Origin: Candidatus Acidianus copahuensis | GTDB lineage: Archaea > Thermoproteota > Thermoprotei_A > Sulfolobales > Sulfolobaceae | Length of the DNA stretch: 64,000 nucleotides | Direction: 5' to 3' | Assembly (NCBI RefSeq): GCF_000632495.1 | Contig: NZ_JFZT01000039.1 | Location: forward strand, 238,501 to 302,500 | Shown: positions 63,218-64,000 of the stretch, piece after piece | Layout: every line of letters starts with the position of its first letter | How positions within the stretch are numbered: position 1 is the stretch's first letter | Position numbers and translations under genes: made by a program | Notes under the pieces: generated by a model | Seen by the model: the letters and a program-made list of their open reading frames with translations, nothing else | The model's database searches: none | Told to the model about the DNA's origin: nothing

Positions 63218-64000
63218 AACCAATATATTTTTATGCACCAGCATTGAAGAAATATGAAACAGATTACCTATCTTCCAGTGCTGGATGGAATGCTATTTCG
63301 GTTACAGGCACTTCTTGTGCGTTTAACTGTAAGCATTGTGGTAGAAGAGTTCTAGAAGGTATGGCAGACGGTTCTACGGATGAGAAGTTCGCTAAGGAAC
63401 TTGAGGAAGCATCAAAAAAGGGAGGTATAATAATTTCAGGTGGTTCAACGCCAAGAGGAGATGTACCGATATGGAAATACTCTGAAATTTTGAAGAGATT
63501 TTCCAAAAACCTTACAATAATTGCTCATACAGGAATTGTCAAGAATAGAGAGATAGCTAGAAAGTTCAAGGAAGCTGGAGTAAAAATAGCTCTACTAGAT
63601 ATGGTAGGAGATGATGAAACGATTAGAAAAGTTCTTGGCCAACCTTTCACTGTTAGCGACTATTTAAATTCATTTAAATATCTTAAATCTGAGGGGATGA
63701 AGGTAGTCCCGCACGTAATAATGGGATTGAGTAAGAAAGGGAAAGAGGGCGATTTACACGCGATTTCTCTACTTAGTGAAGTTAATCCTGACGCTATTAT
63801 AATAGTTGGTTTAATGCCCATGCCAGAAACGTCTTACAGTTTATTTTCACCTCCAGAACCAGATCATATGATAGAAGGTTTATCAAGAGCTAGGAATAAT
63901 TTTGATGTTCCAGTTATGTTAGGGTGCGCTAGACCAAGAGGAAGGAGATATTTGAAAGTTGAGCAATTTGCAGTAGATAATGAAGTAGACGGTATAGCTT
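63214..64000 (+). CDS. Radical SAM protein, likely lipoyl synthase-type (3' cut by window)
   Basis: The first 262 codons are present. Radical SAM motif C35-x3-C39-x2-C42 (CAFNCKHC) near residue 35; the frame is open to the window end. Further segments IIISGGSTPRGD, PHVIMGL and VGLMPMPET. In archaea two radical SAM proteins, LipS1 and LipS2, make lipoyl groups with LplA; tight coupling to lplA suggests it is one of them. Proof requires the missing C-terminal end. Confidence 0.82.
   Translation, partial: MKPIYFYAPALKKYETDYLSSSAGWNAISVTGTSCAFNCKHCGRRVLEGMADGSTDEKFAKELEEASKKGGIIISGGSTPRGDVPIWKYSEILKRFSKNLTIIAHTGIVKNREIARKFKEAGVKIALLDMVGDDETIRKVLGQPFTVSDYLNSFKYLKSEGMKVVPHVIMGLSKKGKEGDLHAISLLSEVNPDAIIIVGLMPMPETSYSLFSPPEPDHMIEGLSRARNNFDVPVMLGCARPRGRRYLKVEQFAVDNEVDGIA

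Overview
The window is chromosomal DNA of a thermoacidophilic crenarchaeon of the order Sulfolobales. Evidence: low G+C, ATG/GTG/TTG starts with many leaderless-looking promoters, archaeal-type information genes (XPD helicase, family-B polymerase PolB1, primase PriL, aKMT4 lysine methyltransferase, ribosomal protein S26e), an A-type ATP synthase operon, and a complex I operon with no NADH-input genes. A fuselloviral (SSV-type) integrase remnant sits at a tRNA gene, and at least five decayed TnpB (IS200/IS605 OrfB) elements are present. Acidianus/Sulfurisphaera/Saccharolobus-like is a reasonable guess; the genus cannot be fixed from the sequence alone.

Layout. 1-3.9 kb: shikimate pathway operon with overlapping genes (aroE 3' end, aroC, archaeal GHMP aroK, aroA, aroD). 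3.9-5.4 kb: Rieske ferredoxin and a TnpB pseudogene. 5.7-8.7 kb: XPD helicase with a small partner ORF, a thioredoxin-fold protein and a TusA-like protein. 8.7-16 kb: a membrane/coiled-coil protein of unknown function, Fe-superoxide dismutase, a sugar-nucleotide transferase, a DUF364-like protein, a thioredoxin-domain protein, a DUF2175-like protein and ThyX. 16.3-26.5 kb: nuoACDHIJK, a fused NuoM/NuoL gene and nuoN, ending in myo-inositol-1-phosphate synthase. 26.5-31.5 kb: accessory stretch with a large duplicated-domain surface protein, tRNA-Arg(GCG) overlapped by integrase int(N), and a TnpB relic. 31.6-38.4 kb: polB1, an acidic-tail protein, aKMT4, a CDP-alcohol phosphatidyltransferase and priL. 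38.5-49.4 kb: metG, the atpI and atpFEABD-epsilon-K genes, proS and rps26e. 49.4-58.3 kb: IS debris, PadR regulator, an ATPase-like protein without a P-loop, a molybdenum hydroxylase large subunit, rhodanese, slipin, thermopsin, NfeD and a tandem gamma-glutamylcyclotransferase. 58.5-64 kb: paralogous HTH regulators around TusA and YHS/TRASH genes, queC, a TnpB relic, a NicO-like metal transporter, lipoate-protein ligase and a lipoyl-type radical SAM enzyme (cut by the window end).

How the genes work together. Inositol-phosphate synthase (25.5 kb) and the phosphatidyltransferase (37.0 kb) plausibly supply consecutive steps to archaetidylinositol lipids. The Nuo proteins and the A-type ATPase form the two halves of proton-coupled energy conservation. 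PolB1, the acidic-tail protein, aKMT4 and PriL form a replication/chromatin neighbourhood. LplA and the adjoining radical SAM gene look like an archaeal lipoate assembly pair.

The least ordinary signals are a 170-bp almost identical inverted repeat flanking polB1, the int(N)/tRNA-Arg fossil, a structured repeat found after a tnpB end and after rps26e, the P-loop-less ATPase, and the nuo operon lacking nuoB but carrying a fused M/L antiporter subunit. I did not find a wholly new defence-type system.
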